Assembly (NCBI RefSeq): GCF_031764535.1
Contig: NZ_CP134499.1
Span: 1,798,001-1,862,000 of the forward strand
Source: Pseudomonas sp. SG20056
Lineage (GTDB): Bacteria > Pseudomonadota > Gammaproteobacteria > Pseudomonadales > Pseudomonadaceae
Direction: 5' to 3'
DNA length: 64,000 nt
The position numbers and the translations under genes were made by a program. Positions 53,720-62,555 of this stretch are shown one piece after another (the stretch's first letter is position 1; each line of letters starts with the position of its first letter). Below the pieces are notes generated by a model, which saw only the letters and a program-made list of their open reading frames with translations, made no database searches and had not been told where the DNA came from.

Positions 53720-54040
53720 ATGAATGTGCAAGTGATCGAGCGCGATGGTCAGCCGGAATATGCGGTGCTGTCCTGGGCGCAGTATCAAGCCTTGCTGCAG
53801 GCCGCAGGGCGCGCGCCTGAGGTTGCCGCTGTGGCGGTGGATGCAAGCAAGCCGGCGCTCAGCCAGCTGGTGACTCTGCGCGAAGCCAAGGGCATGAGTG
53901 CTGAGCAACTGGCACGCAATGTTGGCATCAGCCCGCATTATCTAAGCATGATCGAGAGTGGCGAACGCCTGCCGGATGCCGCCATCCAGCGCGCGCTGGC
54001 CTGGCATCTTGGGGTTGATGGGTGGGAGGCACAGCCTTGA
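53720..54040 (+). CDS. XRE-family regulator with a Phd-like N-terminal part
   Basis: A 106-residue protein. Residues 1-30 (MNVQVIERDGQPEYAVLSW) look like the N-terminus of Phd/YefM antitoxins; residues 48-100 form an XRE helix-turn-helix (LREAKGMSAEQLARNVGISPHYLSMIE). The next gene begins inside its stop (TTGA), so translation is coupled. Target unknown; it could pair with the downstream unknown protein. Confidence 0.75.
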   Translation: MNVQVIERDGQPEYAVLSWAQYQALLQAAGRAPEVAAVAVDASKPALSQLVTLREAKGMSAEQLARNVGISPHYLSMIESGERLPDAAIQRALAWHLGVDGWEAQP

Positions 54041-54402
54041 GCGTAAGCATCAGTCGGCAACATTGGCAGGCGTTGCTCGGTGAGCTTGAGGATGCCCAGC
54101 GTCAGCGTCACCTGCTGACTTATCGTGCTTTGATCGAACGTCTGGCTTTGCCCAGCCCGGCCATGCAGACTTTGGCAGCCGCGTTGGAGCACCTGGCCGC
54201 ACTGGATGCACGTGCCGAGCGTCCGCTGCGCAGTGCGCTGGTAATCAGCCAGGGCGCCAGTCGCTTGCCGCGCACCGGCTTCTTCGAGTGTGTCAGCCGC
54301 CTGGGACGCTTCAGTGGTGCGTCCGATGGCATTGCTGCGGCATCCTGGCATGCCGCCGAAGTGGCCCGCGTGTTCGAGTTCAGCTACCCGGAAGATGCCT
54401 GA
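54037..54402 (+). CDS. Conserved-looking protein of unknown function
   Basis: A 121-residue protein with a TTG start overlapping the XRE stop and a strong GGGAGG (54023-54028) in place. The sequence is helical (about 1-55) then has RPLRSALVISQGASRLPRTGFF and WHAAEVARVFEFSYP. No signal peptide, membrane helix or known motif was recognised. Overlaps (TGATG) the next gene, so all three are probably one operon. Confidence 0.6.
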   Translation: MSVSISRQHWQALLGELEDAQRQRHLLTYRALIERLALPSPAMQTLAAALEHLAALDARAERPLRSALVISQGASRLPRTGFFECVSRLGRFSGASDGIAAASWHAAEVARVFEFSYPEDA

Positions 54403-54872
54403 TGTTCGGCACGCTACGCGCACGTATCGGCTATCTGCTGGCGCGTCGTCTGTTCCACTGGGCATGGTTGGTTAAACAACCGCGGGCCTGGCGCTGGCTG
54501 GAGGGGCAGTTCGCCCGCATGGCCGCTCTGGGTGATACCCAGGCGCAAAGCTTCTACGGGCACATTCTGCTATTTCGCGGCCAGGGCCTGAGCGCACGCA
54601 ACGAAGGGCGACGTTTGCTCGGTTTGGCGGCCAAGGCCGGCGATGCCAAGGCCGCTTACCAGCTTGGTGTGTTAAGTCTGTCCGGTGATACTCAGCACGC
54701 AGCGGATGCACCGAAGGCCATTGAGTGGTGGACGCTGGCTGCGCAGGCAGGCCACCCAGCTGCTGCCTATCGCTTGGCTGAGCTGTACCGCAGTGGCGCT
54801 GTGGGTGTTGCCGTCAATGCGCAGCAGGCGGAACATTTTGCCGCGCTTTCCAGTCGCCTCAGCGGCCTCTGA
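54402..54872 (+). CDS. Sel1-repeat protein
   Basis: A 156-residue protein with at least two Sel1 repeats (about 62-140; EGRRLLGLAAKAGDAKAAYQLG and AIEWWTLAAQAGHPAAAYRLAELY). No signal peptide. Starts at ATG in TGATG after the previous gene. Related in size and repeats to the protein at 40541. Partner unknown. Confidence 0.8.
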   Translation: MFGTLRARIGYLLARRLFHWAWLVKQPRAWRWLEGQFARMAALGDTQAQSFYGHILLFRGQGLSARNEGRRLLGLAAKAGDAKAAYQLGVLSLSGDTQHAADAPKAIEWWTLAAQAGHPAAAYRLAELYRSGAVGVAVNAQQAEHFAALSSRLSGL

Positions 54873-54894
54873 TTCAGCGGTCCAGCTTCCGCCG

Positions 54895-56655
54895 TCAGGC
54901 CGCCGTATCCGCCTTAGTGTCGATGATATGCAGGCTATAACCCGGCACCGCCTTGGCATGGCGTTTGGCCTCTGAAGCCATCGCCGCCAGCTGGCTGGCA
55001 TCCAGTTGTGCGCATTGTTCGGGGTGCACATGCACCACCCCGAGTGACAGGGACAGCAGTGCGTACTCCTGGCGTTTACCACTACGGTCATGGGCGATAA
55101 AGCAGCCCGCATGCAGGTCTTCTTCACGGTAGAAACGTCGGCACTGGCTCTGGAAATCCTCCAGCAGTCGATTGAGCCGTGCGCGCCAGTCCTGTGAGCT
55201 GAGTACCAATAGAAAATCATCGCCGCCAATATGGCCGACAAAATCCCGTGTTGGGTCGACCCGGTCGTTCAGGCACTGCGCCAGGCTCAAAAGCACTTCG
55301 TCGCCTTTGGCGTAGCCGTAGATGTCGTTGAACGGTTTGAAATTGTCGATATCCACATAACACACCACGGTCTCGCGGCCCTGCTGCAGCAAGCGGGTCA
55401 GGCACTGCTGGATCGGCACATTGCCCGGTAGCAGAGTCAGAGGGTTGGCGTAGCGGGCCTGCTGGATCTTCAGTTCGGTGATCAGCTTGAGCACGTCGAT
55501 CACGCGCCCCAGTCCGATATAGCCGCCATCCTCGATGATGATGAAGTCTTCTTCGATACGCTGGCGTGCGCGGCTGGTAAGCAGACGGCTGACCTGCTGC
55601 AGCGACTGGCTGGATTCCACCGCCAGGTAGTCATCGCTCATCAGGCGGCTGATCGGTTTGCGGGAGAACAGCTCGTTGGCAAAAGGCTTGAGCAGGGCTT
55701 CAGCCAGTGAGTGACGATGCACGATGCCGACGGGTTGCTGCACCTCGTTAAGCACCGCCAGCGAATTCAGGTTGGCCTGAGCGCGAAACATTTCCAGCAC
55801 TTCGCTGGTGGATGTGCTCAGGGCCACTGCGCGTTGCGGGTTGAGCAGACCACGCAGGTCGCTGGCTTCTTCGCTGAGTGGGCTGCTGGCTGTGGCGCTG
55901 GGCAACAGATTGATGGCGTCACGCGGCGGCTGTTCCTGCGGCCGGCAGAGCAAATAGCCTTGTAGAAGGTCGACGCCCATTTCTGCAAGCACGGCGAGTT
56001 CTTCAGGCAGTTCGATGCCTTCGGCGATTACCTGAGCGCGAGAGGCTTTGGCCATTTTCAGAATGGAGCCGACGAACTCGCGCTTGACCGCATCCTGATG
56101 AATGCCGTCGATAAAGTGGCGATCGATCTTCACGTAATCCGGGCGCAGTTCCGACCACAGACGCAGGCTCGAATAACCGGCGCCGAGGTCATCCAGGGCG
56201 ATGGAAAAGCCCATGGCGCGGTAGTGATGCAGGGCGGTGTCGAGCAGGGCGAAATCGTCGGTGGGCGATTGCTCGGTCAGCTCGATTACCACCTGGCTCG
56301 GTGGGATGCCCAGGGTTTGTAGCAGTTGCAGGGTGCGTCCTGGCTGGTGCTTGGGTTCCATCAGCGAGTCAGGCGAGACGTTGAGGAACAGCTTGCCTTC
56401 AAGCTTGAGCTGGCTGAATCGCTGGCAGGCATTCTTGCGGCACAGCAGCTCCAGCTCACTGAGACGGCCTGCGCTGCGCGCCACGGCAAACAGGTTGATC
56501 GGCGAGTGCAGGGCGCTGTTGGACGGCCCGCGGCTGAGGGCTTCGTAGCCGAGAATGCGCCGCTCGGAGAGCGAAAAAATCGGCTGAAACAAACTATGCA
56601 GGTCGCCATTGGCGAGGATGCTGTCCAACGCGCTGAACTGCTCGGTGACGATCAT
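54895..56655 (-). CDS. EAL-CBS-GGDEF cyclic-di-GMP protein (PA3258-like)
   Basis: A 586-residue protein: EAL domain first (about 15-255), then two CBS repeats (about 275-400), then GGDEF (about 410-570). The EAL residues look intact (YEALSR, ELTEQ, VKIDRHF, DDLGAGYSS, EGIEL), so phosphodiesterase activity is likely. The GGDEF motif reads GGDDF, which may lower or remove cyclase activity. CBS domains may sense nucleotides. The order matches what I recall of P. aeruginosa PA3258. ATG at 56655. Confidence 0.87.
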   Translation of the reverse strand: MIVTEQFSALDSILANGDLHSLFQPIFSLSERRILGYEALSRGPSNSALHSPINLFAVARSAGRLSELELLCRKNACQRFSQLKLEGKLFLNVSPDSLMEPKHQPGRTLQLLQTLGIPPSQVVIELTEQSPTDDFALLDTALHHYRAMGFSIALDDLGAGYSSLRLWSELRPDYVKIDRHFIDGIHQDAVKREFVGSILKMAKASRAQVIAEGIELPEELAVLAEMGVDLLQGYLLCRPQEQPPRDAINLLPSATASSPLSEEASDLRGLLNPQRAVALSTSTSEVLEMFRAQANLNSLAVLNEVQQPVGIVHRHSLAEALLKPFANELFSRKPISRLMSDDYLAVESSQSLQQVSRLLTSRARQRIEEDFIIIEDGGYIGLGRVIDVLKLITELKIQQARYANPLTLLPGNVPIQQCLTRLLQQGRETVVCYVDIDNFKPFNDIYGYAKGDEVLLSLAQCLNDRVDPTRDFVGHIGGDDFLLVLSSQDWRARLNRLLEDFQSQCRRFYREEDLHAGCFIAHDRSGKRQEYALLSLSLGVVHVHPEQCAQLDASQLAAMASEAKRHAKAVPGYSLHIIDTKADTAA

Positions 56656-56671
56656 GGCGGCTCTCTGTGCA

Positions 56672-56704
56672 TAAAAACGGGGACTGGCATTGCTACCAGT
56701 CCCC
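56672..56704 (-). terminator. Terminator after prc
   Basis: On the minus strand GGGGACTGG-(TAGCAATG)-CCAGTCCCC is followed by GTTTTTAT. It separates prc from the EAL-GGDEF gene. Confidence 0.85.
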
Positions 56705-56748
56705 GCATTTCACGACAGTTTGATGACCCTTTGATGACGCTCGCTGTT

Positions 56749-58830
56749 TTACTGCTTGGCCAGGCGTGTATTCAAGCCCAGGTAGTCGAGCAGAATGCGC
56801 CCGCTTTCGGCGAGGTAGGCGTCATCTTCCGGTTTGGTTTTTTCATCTTCCACCGGCAGTGCGTCTTCGTCTTCTTCCTTGAGTTTGTTCAGCAGGGTTT
56901 CGCCTTTGGCTTTGCGCCGGCTGTTCTCGATCGCCAGCTGCTGGCCTTCGATATTGGTCTGCTGAGCGCGGCGTTTGGTTTCATTGAGGCTGACGGTATT
57001 TTCTTCCATCAGCTTCTGCGCCAGTTGCAGGCGTTCACGGGCGAAGGTGAAGTCCGGGTTCTGCGCGGTACGGCCTTCAAAACGGCTTTGCAGTTCGGCG
57101 AGGAACGGCTTGATTGGGTCCAACTCCGGTTTGATCGCCGGCTTGATGCTGTCCCATGGCAGGGCCTCGGGCAGGGCGCTCTCACCGATTTCTTTGGTAT
57201 CCATGATGTCAGGATACTGGATGTCAGGAATCACCCCCTGGTGTTGGGTGCTCTGCCCGGAGACGCGGTAGAACTTGGCCAGGGTCAGCTTCAGTTCACC
57301 ATGGTTGAGCGGCTGGATGGTCTGCACGGTGCCTTTGCCGAAAGTCTGCCCGCCGAGAATCAACGCACGGTGATAGTCCTGCATTGCACCAGCGAAAATC
57401 TCTGAGGCCGAGGCCGACAGGCGATTGACCAGCACGGCCAGCGGGCCTTTGTAGTAAATACCGGTGTTTTCGTCGGCCAGTACATCGACGCGGCCGTCAC
57501 TATTGCGCACCAGCACGGTGGGGCCTTGGTCGATAAACAGGCCGGTCAGTTCGGTGGCTTCCTGCAGCGAGCCGCCGCCGTTATTGCGCAGGTCGATGAC
57601 CACGCCGTCGACTTTTTCCTTCTCCAGTTCGGTCAACAGACGTTTGACATCACGGGTGGTGCTTTTGTAGTTCGGGTCGCCGGCACGGAAGGCTTTGAAA
57701 TCCAGGTAGAACGCCGGTATCTCGATGACCCCGAGCTTGTAGTCACGGTTGTCGTGCTTGAGGTTGAGGATGGATTTCTTCGCGGCTTGCTCTTCCAGCT
57801 TGACCGCTTCACGGGTGATGGAGACCACCTTGCTGGTTTGATCGTTTGGCGCATTGCTCGCGGGGATCACTTCCAGGCGCACAGTGGAACCTTTCGGCCC
57901 GCGAATCAGCTTGACCACTTCATCCAGACGCCAGCCGATCACGTCGACCATTTCCTTGCTGCCCTGGGCCACACCAATGATCTTGTCGGCGGGTGAGATC
58001 TGTTTGCTCTTTTCTGCTGGGCCAGCCGGTACCAGGCGCACGACTTTGACGTGTTCGTTGTCGCTTTGCAGTACGGCGCCAATACCCTCGAGCGACAGGC
58101 TCATGTTGATATCGAAGTTTTCCGCGTTGTCCGGCGACAGGTAGGTAGTGTGCGGGTCGTAGGACATGGCAAAGGCGTTGATGTAAGCCTGGAACACGTC
58201 TTCACCGCGGGTCTGCTTGAGGCGCGCGAGCTGATTGTTGTAGCGCTTGGTCAGCAGTTCCTGAATCGCCTTGGGCTCTTTGCCGGCGATTTTCAGGCGC
58301 AGCACTTCGTCTTTGACGCGCTTGCGCCAGAGGTCATCCAGTTCGGCGATGTCCTTGACCCAAGGGGCGTTCTCGCGGTCGATCAGCAGGGTTTCATCGC
58401 TGTCGAGGTCAATCTTGTCGACGCCCTGTTCGAGCATGTTCAGGGTGAATTGCAAACGGCTCTGCAAGCGCTCGAGGTGGCGTTTGTAGATGGCAAAGCC
58501 GGGTTGCAGGTCACCGTTCTTCAGCAAATCGTCAAAGCGTGTGCGCCATTGATCGAACTCGGCGATATCGGAAGCAATAAAGTAGCTGCGCGAGGGGTCG
58601 AGCATCTTCAGGTAGCCCTGATAGATCTTTTCCGAGCGCTCGTCATTCAGCGGTGGCTTGTTGTAGTGATGGCGCTTCAACAACTCCACGACGTTGAGGC
58701 TGGCGATGACCTGTTCGCGGTCAGGCTGCAGGTATTCCCAGGAGTCGTCACTGGTGGTTTTCGCCGCGAGCGGCAGGGCGCTCAGGGCAAACGAAAAGGC
58801 GAGGGTGACGCTGAGTAGGGATCGCTTCAT
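56749..58830 (-). CDS. prc: Carboxy-terminal (tail-specific) protease Prc
   Basis: Prc is a periplasmic S41 protease that degrades tagged or misfolded proteins and trims some envelope proteins. The 693-residue product has a signal peptide (about 1-22), an N-terminal helical domain, a PDZ domain (about 225-310) and the S41 domain with Ser in LSASASEIFAGA and Lys in GGQTFGKGTVQ. ATG at 58830 (MKRSLLSVTL) is preferred over one 11 codons upstream because the signal peptide then starts properly. Confidence 0.92.
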   Translation of the reverse strand: MKRSLLSVTLAFSFALSALPLAAKTTSDDSWEYLQPDREQVIASLNVVELLKRHHYNKPPLNDERSEKIYQGYLKMLDPSRSYFIASDIAEFDQWRTRFDDLLKNGDLQPGFAIYKRHLERLQSRLQFTLNMLEQGVDKIDLDSDETLLIDRENAPWVKDIAELDDLWRKRVKDEVLRLKIAGKEPKAIQELLTKRYNNQLARLKQTRGEDVFQAYINAFAMSYDPHTTYLSPDNAENFDINMSLSLEGIGAVLQSDNEHVKVVRLVPAGPAEKSKQISPADKIIGVAQGSKEMVDVIGWRLDEVVKLIRGPKGSTVRLEVIPASNAPNDQTSKVVSITREAVKLEEQAAKKSILNLKHDNRDYKLGVIEIPAFYLDFKAFRAGDPNYKSTTRDVKRLLTELEKEKVDGVVIDLRNNGGGSLQEATELTGLFIDQGPTVLVRNSDGRVDVLADENTGIYYKGPLAVLVNRLSASASEIFAGAMQDYHRALILGGQTFGKGTVQTIQPLNHGELKLTLAKFYRVSGQSTQHQGVIPDIQYPDIMDTKEIGESALPEALPWDSIKPAIKPELDPIKPFLAELQSRFEGRTAQNPDFTFARERLQLAQKLMEENTVSLNETKRRAQQTNIEGQQLAIENSRRKAKGETLLNKLKEEDEDALPVEDEKTKPEDDAYLAESGRILLDYLGLNTRLAKQ

Positions 58831-58958
58831 GCTAATTCGACGTGTGGGCAGTTGATAACGCATATTAGGCCGTCTTTAAGGGCGCCAGGTTCCATCGGCG
58901 CAATGCAAAAGCCCGGCGGTCAGCGCCGGGCTCGGTTCAAATGCACTATGGAGGCAGC

Positions 58959-59924
58959 GTGAAGGCATTGCAAGGCGTTGAAGGCCGTGTGGAATGGGCG
59001 CAACACCCAGCGCCGGCCTGTGATGTAGGGGAAATTCGCATCCGTGTAGCGGCCGCCGGGTTGAATCGTGCGGACTTGTTGCAGCGTGCTGGGCTTTATC
59101 CGCCGCCGTCTGGCGCCAGCGAGGTGCTTGGGCTGGAGTGCGCCGGTATCGTCAGCGAGGTGGGTGCCGGTTGCGACTGGAAAGTTGGCGATCGGGTTTG
59201 CGCGCTGTTGAGCGGTGGCGGCATGGCTGAAGAAGTGGTGGTCGATGCGCGGCACGCCTTGCCGGTGCCCGAAGGCATGACGCTGGCCGAGGCGGCGGCG
59301 TTGCCTGAGGTGTACGCCACGGCCTGGCTCAATCTGTTCCAGTTGGCGGCGTTGAAGCCCGGAGAAAAGGTGTTGCTGCATGCCGGCGCCAGTGGCGTGG
59401 GCTCGGCTGCTATTCAATTGTGTAAAGCCTTTGGCAGCCCTTGCTGGGTCAGTGTCGGTTCTGCTGATCGTTTGACCTACTGCGAAAGCCTGGGCGCCCA
59501 GGGTGGGGTGCTGCGTGGCGAAGAGCAGCTACAGGCCCTGCGCGATTTTGCTCCGTTCGATGTGATTCTTGATCCTGTGGGCGGCAACTACGCTGCGCTG
59601 AATCTGGATCTGCTGGCGGTGGATGGTCGCTGGGTGAACATCGGTTTGCTCGGTGGGCGCAAGGCTGAGCTGGATCTGGCGGCAGTGTTGGGTAAGCGGA
59701 TTGCGCTGATAGGCTCGACCCTGCGCAATCGTGATGAGCAGTTCAAGGCTGATCTGTTACGCGATTTGCAGCAGTTTGTCTGGCCGCTTTTCGCCGAAGG
59801 GCGCCTTAAACCGCAACTTCAGCAGGCTTATGTGCTCAAAGATGCCGAGGCTGCCTTTGCTGCGTTGGCGAGCAATCAGGTCAATGGCAAGTTGGTGCTG
59901 GTCATAGACCCAACCTTGGAATGA
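58959..59924 (+). CDS. NAD(P)H:quinone oxidoreductase, zinc-independent MDR family
   Basis: A 321-residue medium-chain dehydrogenase/reductase with GLNRADLLQRAG near the N-terminus and a Rossmann dinucleotide motif HAGASGVGSAAIQL (about 144-157). Closest in type to quinone oxidoreductase / PIG3-like proteins. Start GTG at 58959 behind GGAGG is chosen over an ATG six codons upstream. Divergent from prc. Confidence 0.85.
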   Translation: MKALQGVEGRVEWAQHPAPACDVGEIRIRVAAAGLNRADLLQRAGLYPPPSGASEVLGLECAGIVSEVGAGCDWKVGDRVCALLSGGGMAEEVVVDARHALPVPEGMTLAEAAALPEVYATAWLNLFQLAALKPGEKVLLHAGASGVGSAAIQLCKAFGSPCWVSVGSADRLTYCESLGAQGGVLRGEEQLQALRDFAPFDVILDPVGGNYAALNLDLLAVDGRWVNIGLLGGRKAELDLAAVLGKRIALIGSTLRNRDEQFKADLLRDLQQFVWPLFAEGRLKPQLQQAYVLKDAEAAFAALASNQVNGKLVLVIDPTLE

Positions 59925-59935
59925 AGCCTAGGGTC

Positions 59936-59952
59936 GATTGGCTTAATCAATC
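59936..59952 (+). promoter_or_regulatory. OxyR-like operator upstream of ahpC
   Basis: GATTG-GCTTAAT-CAATC is a perfect 17-base inverted repeat, followed by a partial CAATCAAT at 59966-59973. It lies just upstream of a possible -10 (TAAGAT, 59996-60001). OxyR activates ahpC in many Pseudomonas; the motif fits loosely. Confidence 0.5.
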
Positions 59953-60040
59953 GGAATCATGGCGGCAATCAATAAGCTTTTTTTGCATAAGGCGCTAAGA
60001 TGCGCCCTGTAAATTTCTAACCCTCAACAAGGAATCAGAG

Positions 60041-60604
60041 ATGAATCTCATCAACACCCAAGTTCAACCGTTCAAGGCTAACGCTTTCCACAACGGCAAA
60101 TTCATCGAAGTGACCGAGCAGTCCCTGAAAGGTCAGTGGTCGGTGCTGATCTTCATGCCAGCTGCCTTCACCTTCAACTGCCCGACTGAGATCGAAGACG
60201 CGGCCAACAACTACGCTGCGTTCCGCGATGCCGGCACCGAAGTTTACATTGTCACCACCGACACCCATTTCTCCCACAAAGTCTGGCACGAAACTTCGCC
60301 AGCTGTAGGCAAGGCTCAGTTCCCGCTGGTTGGTGATCCAACCCACGCTCTGACTCGCGCTTTCGGCGTGCACATCGAAGAAGAAGGCTTGGCTCTGCGT
60401 GGCACCTTCCTGATCAACCCGGAAGGCGTGATCAAGACCGTTGAAATCCACTCCAACGAAATCGCTCGTGACGTATCGGAAACCCTGCGCAAGCTGAAAG
60501 CTGCTCAGTACACCGCTGCTCACCCAGGCGAAGTGTGCCCAGCCAAGTGGAAAGAAGGCGAGAAGACTCTGGCTCCGTCGCTGGACCTGGTTGGCAAGAT
60601 CTAA
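60041..60604 (+). CDS. ahpC: Alkyl hydroperoxide reductase subunit C
   Basis: AhpC is a typical two-Cys peroxiredoxin. The 187-residue product has peroxidatic Cys in FTFNCPTEIED (about residue 47) and resolving Cys in GEVCPAKW (about 166). AhpF reduces it. ATG behind AAGGAATC. The codon use looks biased, as expected for a highly expressed gene. It ends before a terminator and ahpF. Confidence 0.96.
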   Translation: MNLINTQVQPFKANAFHNGKFIEVTEQSLKGQWSVLIFMPAAFTFNCPTEIEDAANNYAAFRDAGTEVYIVTTDTHFSHKVWHETSPAVGKAQFPLVGDPTHALTRAFGVHIEEEGLALRGTFLINPEGVIKTVEIHSNEIARDVSETLRKLKAAQYTAAHPGEVCPAKWKEGEKTLAPSLDLVGKI

Positions 60605-60689
60605 ATCTGCCAACACCCTCTCTGGGCTCAGGCTCGGGGAGGGGAGTACTTAGCGCTGTCAGGGTCGATACCCGACCCTAGTGGTGCCC

Positions 60690-60721
60690 GATGCCCGGGC
60701 GCGATCCGCCCGGGCATTTTA
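60690..60721 (+). terminator. Terminator/attenuator between ahpC and ahpF
   Basis: ATGCCCGGGCG-CGATC-CGCCCGGGCAT followed by TTTAT. A smaller AGGGTCG/CGACCCT hairpin lies just before it. It probably makes ahpC more abundant than ahpF. Confidence 0.8.
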
Positions 60722-60756
60722 TTGCCCAGAATTTTTGTCATTGAGGACTATCCGCC

Positions 60757-62310
60757 ATGTTGGACGCTAACCTGCAAACCCAGTTGAAGGCCTACCTGGA
60801 AAAGGTCACCCTGCCGTTCGAGATCGTCGCGTCCCTCGATGACAGCGCGAAATCCCAGGAGCTGCTTGAGCTGCTCCAGAGCATCGTCGGCTTGACCGAC
60901 AAGATCACCCTGAAAACCGATGGCAGTGACGCCCGCCGTCCGTCGTTCTCGCTCAACCGCCCAGGCGTAAACATCGGCCTGACCTTCGCTGGCATCCCCA
61001 TGGGCCACGAGTTCACCTCGCTGGTACTGGCGCTGCTGCAGGTGGGCGGTCATCCGTCCAAGCTGGATGCCGAAACCATCGCGCAGATCCAGGCCGTTGA
61101 AGGCACGTTCGAGTTCGAGACCTATTTCTCGCTGTCTTGCCAGAACTGCCCAGACGTAGTCCAGGCGCTGAACCTGATGGCCGTGCTCAACCCGAATATC
61201 CGCAACGTCTCCATCGACGGCGCGCTGTTCCAGGAAGAGGTCGAGCGCCGCCAGATCATGGCCGTGCCGAGCATTTACCTGAACGGCGAGGTGTTTGCCT
61301 CCGGCCGTATGGAAGTGAAGGAAATCCTCGCCAAGATCGACACCGGCGCAGCCAACCGCGACGCTGAGAAGATGAGCGCCAAAGAGGCTTTCGACGTGCT
61401 GGTGGTGGGCGGTGGCCCAGCTGGCGCTGCGGCTGCTATCTACGCTGCGCGCAAGGGTATTCGTACCGCGATTGCCGCCGAGCGTTTCGGCGGTCAGGTG
61501 TTGGATACCATGGCCATCGAAAACTTTATCTCGGTAAAAGAAACCGAAGGGCCAAAGCTGGTGCGCGCCCTGGAAGAGCACGTGCGTGAGTACGAAGTCG
61601 ACATCATGAACCTGCAGCGTGCCAGTGCACTTGTACCGGCCAGCAGCGCAGGCGGCCTGCATGAGGTGAAGTTCGAGAACGGTTCCAGCCTCAAGGCCAA
61701 GACCGTAATCCTCTCCACCGGTGCGCGCTGGCGCGAGATGGGTGTGCCAGGCGAACAGGAATACAAGGCCAAGGGTGTTTGCTTCTGCCCGCACTGCGAC
61801 GGCCCGTTGTTCAAAGGCAAGCGCGTTGCGGTGATCGGCGGCGGTAACTCTGGCGTCGAGGCAGCGATTGATCTTGCCGGTATCGTCGCTCATGTGACTC
61901 TGCTGGAGTTCGCCGACACCCTACGTGCCGACGCCGTGCTGCAGAAAAAGCTCTACAGCCTGCCGAACGTCACCGTGATCAAGAGCGCGCAGACCACCGA
62001 AGTCAAAGGCGATGGCCAGAAGGTCAATGCGCTGGTCTACAAGGACCGCACCACCGAAGAGCTGCACAGCGTCGAGCTGGAAGGCATCTTCGTGCAGATC
62101 GGCCTGCTGCCTAACAGCGATTGGCTGAAGGGCAGCGTGGAGCTGTCGCGTTTCGGTGAGATCATCGTCGACGCCAAGGGTGCTACCAATATCCCGGGTG
62201 TATTTGCTGCCGGTGACGTGACGACTGTGCCGTACAAGCAGATCGTCATCGCTGTAGGCGAGGGCGCCAAGGCCTCCCTGAGTGCCTTCGATCACTTGAT
62301 CCGCAGCTAA
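60757..62310 (+). CDS. ahpF: Alkyl hydroperoxide reductase subunit F
   Basis: AhpF is the flavoprotein that passes electrons from NADH to AhpC. The 517-residue protein has an N-terminal tandem thioredoxin-like domain with SCQNCPDVV (CxxC, about 127-135), an FAD-binding [10 protein letters not shown] motif (about 217-226), the redox CPHCDGP (about 345-351) and an NADH-binding [13 protein letters not shown] behind TGAGGAC. Confidence 0.96.
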   Translation: MLDANLQTQLKAYLEKVTLPFEIVASLDDSAKSQELLELLQSIVGLTDKITLKTDGSDARRPSFSLNRPGVNIGLTFAGIPMGHEFTSLVLALLQVGGHPSKLDAETIAQIQAVEGTFEFETYFSLSCQNCPDVVQALNLMAVLNPNIRNVSIDGALFQEEVERRQIMAVPSIYLNGEVFASGRMEVKEILAKIDTGAANRDAEKMSAKEAFDVLVVGGGPAGAAAAIYAARKGIRTAIAAERFGGQVLDTMAIENFISVKETEGPKLVRALEEHVREYEVDIMNLQRASALVPASSAGGLHEVKFENGSSLKAKTVILSTGARWREMGVPGEQEYKAKGVCFCPHCDGPLFKGKRVAVIGGGNSGVEAAIDLAGIVAHVTLLEFADTLRADAVLQKKLYSLPNVTVIKSAQTTEVKGDGQKVNALVYKDRTTEELHSVELEGIFVQIGLLPNSDWLKGSVELSRFGEIIVDAKGATNIPGVFAAGDVTTVPYKQIVIAVGEGAKASLSAFDHLIRS

Positions 62311-62338
62311 CAAGCTCGACGATCTACGTCGCACCAGA

Positions 62339-62371
62339 GCGGACAACCTTTGCGGGTTGTCCGCTTTTTTG
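62339..62371 (+). terminator. Terminator after ahpF
   Basis: GCGGACAACC-TTTGC-GGGTTGTCCGC followed by TTTTTTG, 28 bases after the stop. Confidence 0.9.
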
Positions 62372-62464
62372 TGCTCTGCCATCAGGCGGTTAGCGATCCT
62401 TATTCGGGTGTTTTTATGTCTCAAGTGTTTGCGGCATGGCTGTCGATAGTTTTTATTATGGTCG

Positions 62465-62488
62465 ACATATAATATTTATATTATGTGT
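62465..62488 (+). promoter_or_regulatory. Palindromic operator over the SDR promoter
   Basis: A 24-base near-perfect palindrome: half-sites ACATATAATAT (62465-62475) and ATATTATGTGT (62478-62488), one mismatch per arm. A -10-like TATAAT (62468-62473) lies inside it. This is a typical TetR-type repressor site, and a TetR gene follows the SDR gene. Confidence 0.6.
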
Positions 62489-62555
62489 GTAATATGAATT
62501 GGCGCACTATACCTCCAGACGCACCGCCTACCCCCGCACAGCCAGGAGACGCACC

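Noticed and set aside
58909..58934. Terminator between prc and the quinone oxidoreductase
   Set aside because: A GC-rich hairpin with T residues on the minus strand is present, but no minus-strand gene lies upstream to be terminated.
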